From Salpingoeca rosetta (lineage: Eukaryota > Opisthokonta > Choanoflagellata > Craspedida > Salpingoecidae), in assembly GCF_000188695.1 (NCBI RefSeq), contig NW_004754904.1, positions 168,070 to 187,360 on the forward strand: 19,291 nucleotides of DNA. Direction: 5' to 3'. The notes under the pieces are model-generated. The model saw only the letters and a list, made by a program, of their open reading frames with translations. It was not told the DNA's origin and made no database searches. The position numbers and the translations under genes are program-made. Each line of letters starts with the position of its first letter. The stretch's first letter is position 1. Positions 1 to 9,561 of the stretch are shown here, piece after piece.

Positions 1-87
1 ATATGCGAATGTTGTAAAAGTACATCACGATTCGGTGGTCGGGGTTGTTGAACGAAACAGACAGGCGAGCCAGTAGGTACCGCTTAC

Positions 88-154
88 GCGAAAGTTTCGA
101 GCACCCGTTGCTGAAGACGCGCACACACTTGAGGTGGTTCGACAGCACTTTGGC
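88..154 (-). pseudogene. Duplicated GT10 exon (SNHLK...NGCSKLS)
   Basis: This exact copy of exon 1777-1843 (67 nt, 22 codons plus one base) keeps its splice sites: acceptor AG before GCC AAA and donor GTAAGC. It follows the duplicated exon at 439-380 in frame. The next exon of the series would lie left of position 1, so the extent of the duplicate cannot be seen. Confidence 0.6.
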
Positions 155-379
155 CTTTTCAGTGCATGGCGAGCGACAGGGCGTAAGGTATGTCGTGTTG
201 TGATTTATGCTCACATGAATGAATGGGGCACACATACACACACACCAATGCACACAGACACACCAATGCACACAGACACATCTACACACCTGTGCACACA
301 TGCACACACACACACTTATACACACACACACACACACTTATACACGGGCGCGTCGACTGCGAAGTGCAATTGAGCTTAC

Positions 380-439
380 GAGGTGATTTCGCTTGGAGAT
401 GGCCATATTGGAGACAACCCAGATACCGTCGCACGTGCG
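380..439 (-). pseudogene. Duplicated GT10 exon (WVVSN motif) beyond the main gene
   Basis: This exact copy of exon 2069-2128 encodes 20 residues ending in SKRNHL, with its acceptor TTAG and donor GTAAGC intact. It begins in phase 0, and the last recognised GT10 exon (790-734) ends in phase 0, so splicing across would keep frame and add a second half-domain. It could instead belong to a second GT10 gene continuing left of the window, or to an assembly duplication. I list it as a pseudogene or duplicate because it has no preceding N-terminal GT10 exons here. Confidence 0.6.
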
Positions 440-733
440 CTAACGTGTTGGAGGATGCAGAGGAGCAAGGTGGAACACCAGGGATGTGACACATGCACGC
501 GTTTGTTTAGCGGTGAACGGCGTTAGTCACACGACGACGTATGTTGTTGCGAAGAGATGTACAACGGAGGATGAGAGAACGATACGGAAGGTGAGTGTGT
601 GTGTGTGCGTGCATGTCACATCAAAAGAGGGTCGGTGAGTGACAATGGTCATGTGCGGGCGGGCGAAGCGAGTGAGATTTGCATCATTCCCTTCACGGCA
701 CGCGTTCGGCATTGGCTGCCTCTCGACTCTTAC

Positions 734-870
734 CGCATAGTGTTTGCGCCAGGCATGGTATGATTCGAACAGTGTCTTGTTCGACGCCACCTGCATGCAG
801 GGATGGCGAGCAGCAGCAAGTTGGAGAAGTGAGTGGAGTGAACATCAGCCAATGTTTTCAGAGCACAGAT

Positions 871-956
<86 letters not shown>

Positions 957-2562
957 CCACACCTTGGCGACATGGGCGGCAAGCTGCTCCTCTGAATCAA
1001 ACTGATCTGTTGAGATGAACGAGTTGGGAGGCAGCTTCTGGCGGAGCATTCTTTGAGGAGCGCCAAACACAACTGCACCGAAGCATCATACACAGACGAC
1101 GTTGGTTCATGAGCCTCAACTCTCGCCCAATCACTCGCACGTGCGCAGAGCAGGCACGCAGGCGCGTGTGGTGTACACGGTGTGTTGCCGTACTTGGAAT
1201 GTTGCCGATTGCCAGGGAGCGCCACACTTTCTCCGTGATATAATAGTCAGATCTGCAACACAGCCACCGAGGTATGTGGTGTCAGCCGTTGTGTTATGCA
1301 TGCATGCATGTGAATGTATGTGTGAATGTATGCATGTATGTATGTATGTATGTATGTATGTATGTGCGGTGTGTGTGTGAATGTGTGAATGTGGGTTGTG
1401 TATACATGCGTGCGTGCGTGTTTGGTGAAGCGAGTGAAGCGAGTGAGGCGACTGCGTGCTTGTCCGCATGCGTGACAGCAGTGGTGAGGTGCAATAGTTC
1501 GTCATACCTCGCGTTCTCAAACGCAAAGTAGAACTTGTATTTGGCCATTTCATTGAATTCCACATCTGGGTCTCGCTGGAGTCCAGGGCGACAGTCAATG
1601 TCATCTGTCCAACATACAGTGGTGAGCGGTGAGCGTCAGCAGCTGTGTATGTTATGTGTATACATACGTGCATGCACCTGTGCGTGTGTATATGCGAATG
1701 TTGTAAAAGTACATCACGATTCGGTGGTCGGGGTTGTTGAACGAAACAGACAGGCGAGCCAGTAGGTACCGCTTACGCGAAAGTTTCGAGCACCCGTTGC
1801 TGAAGACGCGCACACACTTGAGGTGGTTCGACAGCACTTTGGCCTTTTCAGTGCATGGCGAGCGACAGGGCGTAAGGTATGTCGTGTTGTGATTTATGCT
1901 CACATGAATGAATGGGGCACACATACACACACACCAATGCACACAGACACACCAATGCACACAGACACATCTACACACCTGTGCACACATGCACACACAC
2001 ACACTTATACACACACACACACACACTTATACACGGGCGCGTCGACTGCGAAGTGCAATTGAGCTTACGAGGTGATTTCGCTTGGAGATGGCCATATTGG
2101 AGACAACCCAGATACCGTCGCACGTGCGCTAACGTGTTGGAGGATGCAGAGGAGCAAGGTGGAACACCAGGGATGTGACACATGCACGCGTTTGTTTAGC
2201 GGTGAACGGCGTTAGTCACACGACGACGTATGTTGTTGCGAAGAGATGTACAACGGAGGATGAGAGAACGATACGGAAGGTGAATGAACGATACGCATGC
2301 ACAGAGATCGACAAAGACACACACACACACACACCTTTTCGTATGGGTACTTTGCGAGGATGGACATGACGGACCAGGCGGTCGGCGTCTTTAGGGTGCG
2401 GCCCCAGCTGATGTCGATGTCAGCATCTGGATGATAGGACGCCACAGACGTGAACCTGCGCGTCCAAGGTGCACGCGTGTCACGAATTGTGGGTATTCGG
2501 TAAGAAGCACGCACTTGCACAGATCATAGACACAACCACACAGGTTTAACAACGGGTCGCAT

Positions 2563-2613
<51 letters not shown>

Positions 2614-2901
2614 CAAACGCGGAGTGGTTTGCGACAGAAGGCCGTACTTGTCACTCGGTGGAGTTTTCCGGAGTGCTTCACGCGTTGCAAAGATGGTGAT
2701 GGATGCATCAGGGTTATATCCGATGACAGCATCTGGCTTCAGGCCCTCTCTTTTGGCAGACTCGACCATCTTGCATTGTGGTGCAATGTCAGGGCACGCT
2801 TTCTCCCACGACGGCCCTTTAATGAGGTACTGGGAGCCTGCTCTCGGAATGGGGGTGAATGAGAAAAGGAGAAAGACATGGTGAGACACCATGAGGCGCA
2901 T
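734..2901 (-). CDS. Glycosyltransferase family 10 (alpha-1,3-fucosyltransferase-like), multi-exon, 3' end unresolved
   Basis: Probably transfers fucose from GDP-L-fucose to a glycan in the Golgi; the activity is inferred from the family. Exons on the minus strand, in transcript order: 2901-2648, 2455-2335, 2128-2069, 1843-1777, 1604-1508, 1252-1194, 1072-963, 790-734. All introns are GT-AG and all junction phases agree. The GT10 signature is clear: SYHPDADIDISWG, then WVVSNMAISKRNHL, then FAFENARSDYYITEKVW, GNIPIVFGAP, LPPNSFI and YHAWRKHYA. About 275 residues are assembled. The start is tentative: reading open from ATG 2901 or 2892 gives a weakly hydrophobic N-terminus (VFLLFSF), and no convincing type II anchor is seen. 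An acceptor at 2838-2839 would allow a tiny upstream exon instead. No stop exon is recognised after 734. The next phase-compatible exons are the duplicated ones at 439-380 and 154-88. The NAD kinase gene ends 162 bp upstream on the same strand. Confidence 0.8.
873..952. repeat. (CA)n microsatellite, GT10 intron
   Basis: About 40 nearly pure CA units lie in the intron between exons 1072-963 and 790-734. The splice donor at 961-962 is just outside the array. Confidence 0.97.
1690..2283. repeat. Direct repeat copy 2, inside the GT10 gene
   Basis: This is the same 594 bp as 1-594. It sits at the expected place in the GT10 gene, supplying the two exons (2128-2069 and 1843-1777) between the SYHPDAD exon and the FAFEN exon. 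It is therefore likely to be the original context, or at least the functional one. Confidence 0.97.
2564..2608. repeat. (CA)n microsatellite, GT10 intron
   Basis: About 22 CA units lie in the intron between exons 2648-2901 and 2335-2455. Confidence 0.97.
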
Positions 2902-2902
2902 T

Positions 2903-2905
<3 letters not shown>

Positions 2906-2979
<74 letters not shown>

Positions 2980-3009
2980 GACACACACACAGTCACACAC
3001 ACACACACA
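2906..3009. repeat. (CA)n microsatellite in the NADK-GT10 intergenic gap
   Basis: Two CA tracts (to about 2977, then about 2984-3009) fill most of the gap between the NAD kinase stop codon and the GT10 5' end. No promoter motif is recognisable. Confidence 0.95.
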
Positions 3010-3062
3010 TAAACAAAGCAACCAAACAACCACACATACGCACACCCTGCATGCGTGGTGCC

Positions 3063-4205
3063 TCAAAAGAACTGCTCATGCCAGACCTTCTCATCGATAT
3101 CGAGTGCAGGATCGTAGAGGAGGTGCAAGGATATGTCGCGTGCCTCCTCCACCTCCACGTGCACGACGTCCCGCACCTCGTGGAAGTCTGCCGTGGCCGA
3201 TATGGGCCGCTTGGCTGGGCTCAGGTTCTCGATGGCGACCCGGGCGTGCCGATGCAGCACGCCGCCGCGAAGTCGCCGTGGCCGGAAGGCGCAGATCGGG
3301 GTGAGGGTGAGCAGCCCGGAATCGAGCGGGAGCATGATGCCGCCGGCCGACGCGTTGTATGCGGTGCTGCCAGCCGGTGTGGCCACCAGGATACCATCGC
3401 TGATGAGCGGGTTGATGCGCACCGTGCCGTCGATGCTCACGCACACGTGTGCAGCTTGACGCGTCTGCCTGAAGACAGAGACCTCGTTGAAGGCGAGCGA
3501 GTGCGTCACTTGGCCGTGCACGTCCACGGTGCGCAGACGCAGTGGGTGAATGGTTCGGCAGACAGCAGCGTGCAGCCGTTCCATCAGCATCTCCTCCAAG
3601 TACTCGTTCATGAGAAATCCAATGGTGCCGCGATTCATGCCAAAGACAGGCAGTCCACTCATGGCGTGTCCGTGCAGCTGCGATAGCAGGAAGCCGTCGC
3701 CGCCCAAGGCCACGACCACATCCGCCGTGCCTTCGCCAGCGGTTGCGTCGTCACTGGTGGCTGCAGCACCGATGGGCAGCGCAGCCCCAGTGTCTCTGCC
3801 GTTGCCGTTGCTGTTGCTGTTGCCGTTGTTCTTGGCGCCGACAACGGGGATTCTGCTGCCTGTTGTTTCGGGTTGTTTACGGATTGGCAGGGCGTGCTGC
3901 TTGTATCGCAGCTTGAGCGCCATGAGTGCCTCCTGCGCGGCCGGTGCGTTGCTGGCCACGAAGTGCGGTCGGAATAACCTGGGCGGCTTGTTTCCGGGTT
4001 GTGTCGCTGCCGAAGTCGGCGCTGTGGCACTATCACGTTTTCCTTCACTGCCAGTGCTCATGCGACGCCGCCACCAATGACGGTGCTTGCTTCGCTGCGC
4101 CAGCGAAACAAATTGGCGGCGGTGGGTATTGCGGATGATGGTCGGTGGTGCGTTCGTCCTCGCTCGCCACCACCTCAACCCCGCAACAGCACGACCTTGC
4201 TGCAT
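3063..4205 (-). CDS. NADK: NAD kinase, alphaproteobacterial type, probably mitochondrial; intronless
   Basis: Phosphorylates NAD+ to NADP+. The chosen ATG at 4205 gives 380 residues. Residues 1-49 are rich in arginine and lack acidic residues (WWRARTNAP, HRHWWRRRMS), as in a mitochondrial presequence; ATG 49 could give a cytosolic form. The catalytic domain starts near FVASNAPAAQEAL (82-94). The GGDG motif is at 168-171, followed by GMNRGTIGFLMNEY (189-202), the NE pair in FNEVSVFRQ (240-241), the nucleotide-site stretch DGILVATPAGSTAYN (270-284), and FRPRRLRGG (308-315). The C-terminus (YDPALDIDEK...EQF) follows the alphaproteobacterial enzyme more closely than the usual eukaryotic NADK. A low-complexity insert rich in Asn, Gly and Ser (about 112-160) precedes GGDG. 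It is uninterrupted by introns, unlike every other gene here. Confidence 0.9.
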   Translation of the reverse strand: MQQGRAVAGLRWWRARTNAPPTIIRNTHRRQFVSLAQRSKHRHWWRRRMSTGSEGKRDSATAPTSAATQPGNKPPRLFRPHFVASNAPAAQEALMALKLRYKQHALPIRKQPETTGSRIPVVGAKNNGNSNSNGNGRDTGAALPIGAAATSDDATAGEGTADVVVALGGDGFLLSQLHGHAMSGLPVFGMNRGTIGFLMNEYLEEMLMERLHAAVCRTIHPLRLRTVDVHGQVTHSLAFNEVSVFRQTRQAAHVCVSIDGTVRINPLISDGILVATPAGSTAYNASAGGIMLPLDSGLLTLTPICAFRPRRLRGGVLHRHARVAIENLSPAKRPISATADFHEVRDVVHVEVEEARDISLHLLYDPALDIDEKVWHEQFF

Positions 4206-4646
4206 TGCTGTTGTTGTTGTTCGTCGTTGTTGTCCTTCCTGCAGGTTGGAAAATTTGCAAATGTGGAAGTCAAACATCGACGCTGCGTGCGAGAGAGAGA
4301 GAGAGAGAGAGAGTGTGTGTGTGTGTGTTTGTGTGTGGTGTATTATTGCTCTCCCTAGCGTTCTCCCACTGTCTTCACTTGGCTCTCTCCATCTCTCTCT
4401 TCTCACGTGCATGCGTGTGGGATAGGTATGCCGCTTCATGACAGGTGAAACAAACTGTAACGCAGAGCACGCTGGTAACAAGAGACACCAGCCAGCGCCT
4501 TGATTGACTACAAGTAACGGCAGAGGGTGTGTAACGTGAACCAACATGCAGAATGGTATGCATTGGATCTACAAGTGCCATGTTGTCGATTAACATGTGT
4601 GTGTGTGTGTGTATGTGTGTGTGTGTGTGTGCTGGGTGTGACCAGA
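4206..4646. other. Intergenic, NADK 5' side and DEP-SH2 3' side
   Basis: I see no gene here. It holds the compound GA/TG array at 4291-4336, a CT-rich stretch around 4348-4405 and a short TG array at 4596-4630. On the minus strand it must contain the 3' UTR of the DEP-SH2 gene and the NAD kinase promoter. No TATA box or polyadenylation signal was found with confidence. Confidence 0.6.
4291..4336. repeat. Compound (GA)n(TG)n array
   Basis: A GA run passes directly into a TG run. It has the same structure and orientation as the arrays at 5634-5671 and 13565-13648. Confidence 0.95.
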
Positions 4647-6747
4647 TCATGGCCGCGGGCATGGTGTTCTGAGGGGCGCAGGGAGGCCTTTGCCCATCTT
4701 GTAGCATGCAAGCAGCTTATCCATGGTCGGAAACAGCGCGCTGTTATCCAGCGAGAAGGTGAACCCCGGTTTGTGCTGTGTGGGGGGTGGGGAAGGCAAT
4801 ACATAATGTGTGCATACGAGGAAGTGTTTGTGAGGTTGCGCGTGCCAAGAGGCAGCCAGCCACAGAGAAGAGACAGACACACGCACACACAGACACACAC
4901 ACACACCTACATAGCAACACACACCTACGCACACACAGACACACATGCGCACACAGACACACAGACAGAGAGAGACACACACACACAGACACACACAGAC
5001 ACACACACACGCCTAAATAGCCACGGACACACGCCACCGAAACGTACGTCTGCAATTGGGGACTTGGGCCATCCCCAGCAGGCAATCTCAATGTGGTAGA
5101 CGTCACCGCCAGCAACGAGCGACAGCACATATTGCTGCCAACAAGGGGAAGCAGAGGGAGGGTGCGACAGAGCACACACGTGAGCGCATATGTGTGTGCT
5201 TGCGTGTGTGTATATGTGTGTGCGTGTGTGCATGTGAGCAAGCAGGAGCATGCGGATCGCAGGTGCCCATGCAATTCGGTGCCCGGCACCTTGGTCTTTG
5301 TTGATTCGCGGACGAGCCACGTGCCATCGCCGCTGTCTGCGGAGAGAAGTCGCTGTACAGCGGCTGCGCGATCGAGCGGACCGTGGTACCACGACGCCGC
5401 CGCGATGGACGACGTCAGCGAGCTGTACATCTCCGACAGCGCAGCCACGGTCGCATCCTGCTCGCTCGTCGTCTGGAGGAGATGGAGGGAAAGGAGGGGG
5501 GCGGGGCGGGTTGTGGGGGCGTTGGAGTGGGTGGTGGAGTTGACGGCGTGAGGTGCATGTTTGCATTGTGCAGCAATCAGACAGAGGCATGTGCACACAA
5601 AGACACGCAGGCAGGCAGATCGGCAGTTTGGTAAAGAGAGAGAGAGAGAGAGAGAGTGTGTGTGTGTGTGTGCGGGACAGACAGACAGACACGCAGGCAG
5701 ACACACAGACATACACACACATATACAGACATATACACATACACACAGACACAGAGACAGAAAGACAGACACACACATGCACACGTACACATACACGCGC
5801 ACACACACACACACACATAGACACACACACACACACAGACACAGAGTCCACCTTTGAAGCGGTGGAGGAGGAGGAGGAGGCGGGGACTTCGTAGATGGCT
5901 TCATCGGTCTGGGACGAGAGCTGGAACTCTCCAGACAGCGACATGGCGTCCATGCGATCCTGCACCGCAACCACCACCTCGTCCATGTTCTCATACAGCT
6001 CATTCTCACGAACGTCGCCCTGCTGCTGCTGCTGCTGTGCTGGGGACGATGATGGGGGCTGGTGGGATGGCGTCTCGGTGTAGAGATGGTTGCGCGTGTG
6101 TGAGGCGGCGATGCCGGCGGGCTCCTCCTCCTCAAACATGATCGGCACGCGGTGCAGCACATCAGACTCCGACACGTGGAACCCGGACTGGAGCCACGAG
6201 AAGAAGGTCGGGTACGTAGGGTGTACAGGCGTTGTGCCAGAGATATGTGTGTGTGTGTGTGTGTGATTGTGATTGTGTGTGTGTGTGAGTGTCAGTGTGA
6301 GTGTGTGTGCGCGCGCGCGTGTTTGTGTGTGTGTGTGTGTGTGTGTGAGGGTGAGAGTGTATGTGTGTGTGTGTGATATTGATTGTGATTGTGTGTGTGA
6401 GTGCGTGTGAGGATGAGGGTGAGAGTGTGTGGGTTCAGCGGGGCAACAGCAGGGTGACACGTGTGTGCAAAGGTCCGCAGGAGGAAGTGGACAAGTGGAT
6501 GCATGTGCCCGCACCTTTCCCTGCATGGACTTGTTCCTGAGGGCGTTCCTGACCCTTGGGACGACGAGGCGGAGGGCGGGGTTGAGGTGGCCCATGAACA
6601 GCCCGCCTGATGGGGTGGTGGTGGTGGTGTTGAGGAGGAGGAGAGGTGGGTGGAGGGGGTGTTGAGGAGGAGGAGGAGAGCGGGGAAGAGAAAAACAAAT
6701 TGGGCAAAACACACCCACACAGCCAGCCAGCCACCGACACACACACA

Positions 6748-6792
<45 letters not shown>

Positions 6793-7068
6793 CACACACG
6801 ACGACGACGACGACGTGGGACGGATTTGATCGGCTCCCAAGCGCCAATGTTTCCTAAGTCCATTGGATTCTCGCGTCTTTGGGTAGTAAGCGTACCTGAG
6901 TTACCGAGCTGTGAGGGGGTAACTAGATAAGTAGACACTGACCGGAAAGTTGTAGTTGTTTCTTTTATATCCCTTTTATCTTTGTCCGAAGTCCGAAGAC
7001 CCGGAGATTGACCCGCTGAGTATGAGCCTTTGGATGTAGTTTGTGGAAGATTTACATGAGATAAGGAG

Positions 7069-7133
<65 letters not shown>

Positions 7134-7300
7134 AACGGACATACGTGGTGGATGAAGCCGTTCTCTGTGAGCTTTCGCCCCAGATCAACGGCCTCCGTGT
7201 AATCCTTGACCAACTCTGCAGCATACACACGCCAACACGTGTGCACAACCCCGATGGCCAAGTGCTGATGTGGTGAGGCGAGGAGCACCCCATATACCGA

Positions 7301-7371
<71 letters not shown>

Positions 7372-7889
7372 CACACACACACAGACGAACACATCATACC
7401 TTGGGAGAGGAGCCAGGGGATAAACTCCCTCGTGACAAAGCAGCGTGAGAAGGTGCGAATGCCAAACTCCCTAATGAGTGAGTAACAGTAATAGTTTGTG
7501 TGGGGTCATGGTGTTGTGAGCACGCTTGTTGTTGGGGGCGCTGAACATTGTACGCAAAGAGAGAAGCATGGTTACTGGTTGGGCCAGTATCCAAATGTGC
7601 TGTGGACGCATGGGTACAGGGCGGGTCAAGCAAGGTCGGGCCACCACCTGTCCTTGATCATGATGCCCGAGGCGTGCATGGCTGCGTGGATATGCACGGC
7701 CAGACGACAGTTGAGCTGGTATGACCGTGTGTCCGCTGTACCACAACCATCAACAGGCAGCACACAAAGGGTGAGGTGGACATGAATCGTGGAGGTTGCC
7801 ACACGCGAACTCTGCATATTTGCGCTCGAGGAATGCAAGCAGGCAGGCAAGCGAGCAAGTATCAACACAAAGCCTCCCCTCAAAACAAA

Positions 7890-7940
<51 letters not shown>

Positions 7941-8506
7941 CACAGGAGGGTCACCTTTGAAGGTGCCATCGTCTTGGCGAAAGCGATAGAACAGGGGCTT
8001 GTCGGCAAACTGGTGATCATCGACGACGTGGTGAATGACGCCGAACATCAGGAGGGAGCAGCCAACCATCACGGCTTCCGATCGAGACTTACAATCCCCT
8101 GTCTCAACTGTGGGTGGCGAAGGTGGCGATGGCGATGGTGTCAGTTGGGGGTCGCGGTTTGTGACGAGGAGTGTTGGCAGTGTGAGTTTCGCTTGTAACG
8201 GGCAGGGCAAACATTGCCACTATCACTGGCACTGCGGTTGGGAAGACCGAGAGCTCACACCCATCAACGCACCAAGATGGGTGACCAGTGCATCTCCCTT
8301 GAAGCATCGGGAAAATGTCTTGGACGATCAGAAAGGATGCAGCAGAGGGAGGAATCAAGTGGGCAGGCAGGTAGGAAAGCATGTGAGGGTCGAGGTCATC
8401 GAGTTGATGAGAGGATACACACACCACACAGACGCAGACGCACACACTACTCACACTCACAGACACACTACACACACACTCACACACAACACACACACAC
8501 ACACTA

Positions 8507-8574
<68 letters not shown>

Positions 8575-8930
8575 GCACGCACAGACACACACAAACACAC
8601 AATACGCACACACAATACGCACACACACCTTGAAGCGGTAGGTGCGATCCTTGATCTTGAACTTGTCGAGAAGGTGCAGGCGCAGCTGCGCTGCGTGGTC
8701 GTAGAATGCATTGAGCTCCCCAGCCCGCAGGCTGCGGGTGAACCTTCGAAGTGTCACAGCACCACAGCATCAGGACAGGACGTGACACGGTGAGAGAACG
8801 CAACAGCCGCCACCACCAGCCAGCACTAGGTAAGGAAAGCAGAAAGGAGGGCAGTCAGGTCGTGTGCACTGTGTGCGCTCGGAGGAGCGAGTGCGCCATC
8901 TCAGCACAATACAAACCTGTTCACAGTCAT
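4647..8930 (-). CDS. DEP-DEP-SH2 adaptor-like protein, about 13 exons
   Basis: Predicted signalling adaptor of about 465 residues. Exons: 8930-8917 (tentative MTVNR start), 8743-8629, 8318-8261, 8107-7955, 7735-7648, 7470-7400, 7215-7145, 6606-6515, 6187-5852, 5472-5290, 5134-5048, 4775-4647 (stop TGA), plus probably one unresolved exon within 6607-7144. DEP1 runs from LLDKFKIKDRTYRFK through TFSRCFKGDALVTHLG to FGVIHHVVDDHQF and FYRFRQDDGTFK, resembling DEPTOR and P-Rex DEP domains. DEP2 has IKDREFGIRTFSRCFVTREF and EAVDLGRKLTENGFIHH, but its final hairpin is not found. A linker follows with a short polyQ and the tyrosine motifs LYENM and IYEVP. The SH2 domain starts at WYHGPLDRAA; TWLVRES holds the phosphotyrosine-binding Arg, then YVLSLV and YHIEI. 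The protein ends soon after the SH2. All junctions keep frame except around the missing exon. Confidence 0.8.
5634..5845. repeat. Compound (GA)n(TG)n array and degenerate CA/CAGA repeats, DEP-SH2 intron
   Basis: A GA run joined to a TG run (5634-5671) is followed by about 170 bp of ACAC/ACAG repeats. It fills the intron between exons 6187-5852 and 5472-5290. Confidence 0.9.
6243..6420. repeat. Imperfect (TG)n repeat, DEP-SH2 intron
   Basis: TG repeats interrupted by GATTGTGATTG units and a CGCGCGCG run (about 6309-6318), in the intron upstream of exon 6187-5852. Confidence 0.9.
6729..6812. repeat. (CA)n then (ACG)n microsatellite
   Basis: A CA array ends in about five ACG units. It directly borders the compositionally distinct block that begins near 6816. 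Confidence 0.9.
6816..7071. other. Compositionally distinct block between two CA arrays, origin unknown
   Basis: About 256 bp, AT-richer than its surroundings and almost free of CA/TG repeat, inside the DEP-SH2 gene between exons 7215-7145 and 6606-6515. It begins with TG, ends with CA, and holds a TATA-like stretch (TTTTATATCC near 6962), so an LTR fragment is possible. I could not find the DEP2 C-terminal exon in it. A 13-nt candidate microexon (6908-6896) has the right phases but no other support. Confidence 0.4.
7072..7132. repeat. (CA)n microsatellite, DEP-SH2 intron
   Basis: About 30 pure CA units a few bases downstream (in transcript sense) of the donor of exon 7215-7145. Confidence 0.97.
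7302..7383. repeat. (CA)n microsatellite, DEP-SH2 intron
   Basis: About 40 CA units with one G interruption, in the intron between exons 7470-7400 and 7215-7145. Confidence 0.97.
7893..7938. repeat. (CA)n microsatellite, DEP-SH2 intron
   Basis: A CA array in the intron between exons 8107-7955 and 7735-7648. Confidence 0.97.
8415..8628. repeat. CA-rich repeat tract, DEP-SH2 intron
   Basis: Degenerate CACACT/CACACA repeats with a pure CA core at about 8514-8570. The array reaches directly to the splice donor of exon 8743-8629, which reads AAG then GTGTGTGTG on the minus strand. Confidence 0.95.
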
Positions 8931-9561
8931 GCTTGCGGAAAAGTGGTAGAAAACATGACAATTCCTCCCACCGTCATGAGGCAAGGCGATGACGGACGTG
9001 GTGTGCGTGCATGTCGTGTGGTGTGCGTGCATGTGGTGTGCGTGCGTGTGCAAGGGTGTGCGTGTGCGTGCGTGCGTGCGTGTGGTTGTGTGCGTGTGCG
9101 TATGCGTATGCAAGGGTGTGGTGTGGTGTGCGTGCGTGCGTGTGGTTGTGTGCGTGTGTGTGTCACTGTTGCTGCACTATGAATTGGGCTTTACCGCTGC
9201 TGGCTCAACACGTGGTTGAGGATTGTAACACAAGAGTAGCAAAGCGACAGGTGGCGGGGAGGTTGTCGATACAGTAACGTGGCATGACAAGAGCACGACG
9301 AGAGACAAGACATCATGCACACTCCAGGTAGACAAAGAATGATGGCAAGCAGAAACACACACACACACTCGTGGAGAGACAGGTGGGTGAAGAGACACAG
9401 CAGCACACACGCATAATCACACACACATGTACACACATGTACACACAGTCGCAAATGCGCTCACACAGACACAATCAATCATGCGCACACACAGTACACA
9501 CTCACACACATCGCATACACGCTGCATACACACACCGCATACAAAATCACAATGGCACACA
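8931..9561. other. Intergenic: upstream of DEP-SH2, downstream of the CBM48 gene
   Basis: I recognise no exon. 9000-9165 is a degenerate GTGCGTGC/GTGTGGTTGTG repeat in which a segment containing GCAAGGGTGTG occurs twice, about 63 bp apart. 9355-9540 is loose CA/CACACAT repeat. On the minus strand this should include the DEP-SH2 promoter. An unrecognised 5' exon remains possible because the 14-nt first exon is tentative. Confidence 0.5.

Larger units (their letters stand above)
1..594. repeat. Direct repeat copy 1 (left edge), identical to 1690-2283
   Basis: Bases 1-594 match 1690-2283 at an offset of 1689 with no difference that I can see, including the lengths of the internal CA tracts. Identity ends abruptly after GGTGA at 594/2283, where copy 1 runs into a TG tract and copy 2 into ATGAACG. 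The left boundary lies outside the window, so the unit may be as long as 1689 bp in tandem. Confidence 0.97.

Noticed and set aside
679..1005. Open frames made of His-Thr or Cys-Val repeats, here and at every CA/TG array
   Set aside because: CA and TG dinucleotide arrays lack stop codons in most frames, so such frames arise automatically. None has flanking family motifs.
3550..4080. Long plus-strand open frames opposite the NAD kinase
   Set aside because: They are antisense shadows of a GC-rich gene whose minus-strand frame has complete family motifs.
6435..7142. 235-residue minus-strand open frame spanning the distinct block
   Set aside because: It begins and ends in CA/TG repeats and runs through exon 6606-6515 in the wrong frame. 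The block part has no motif I recognise, so I report the block only as unexplained.
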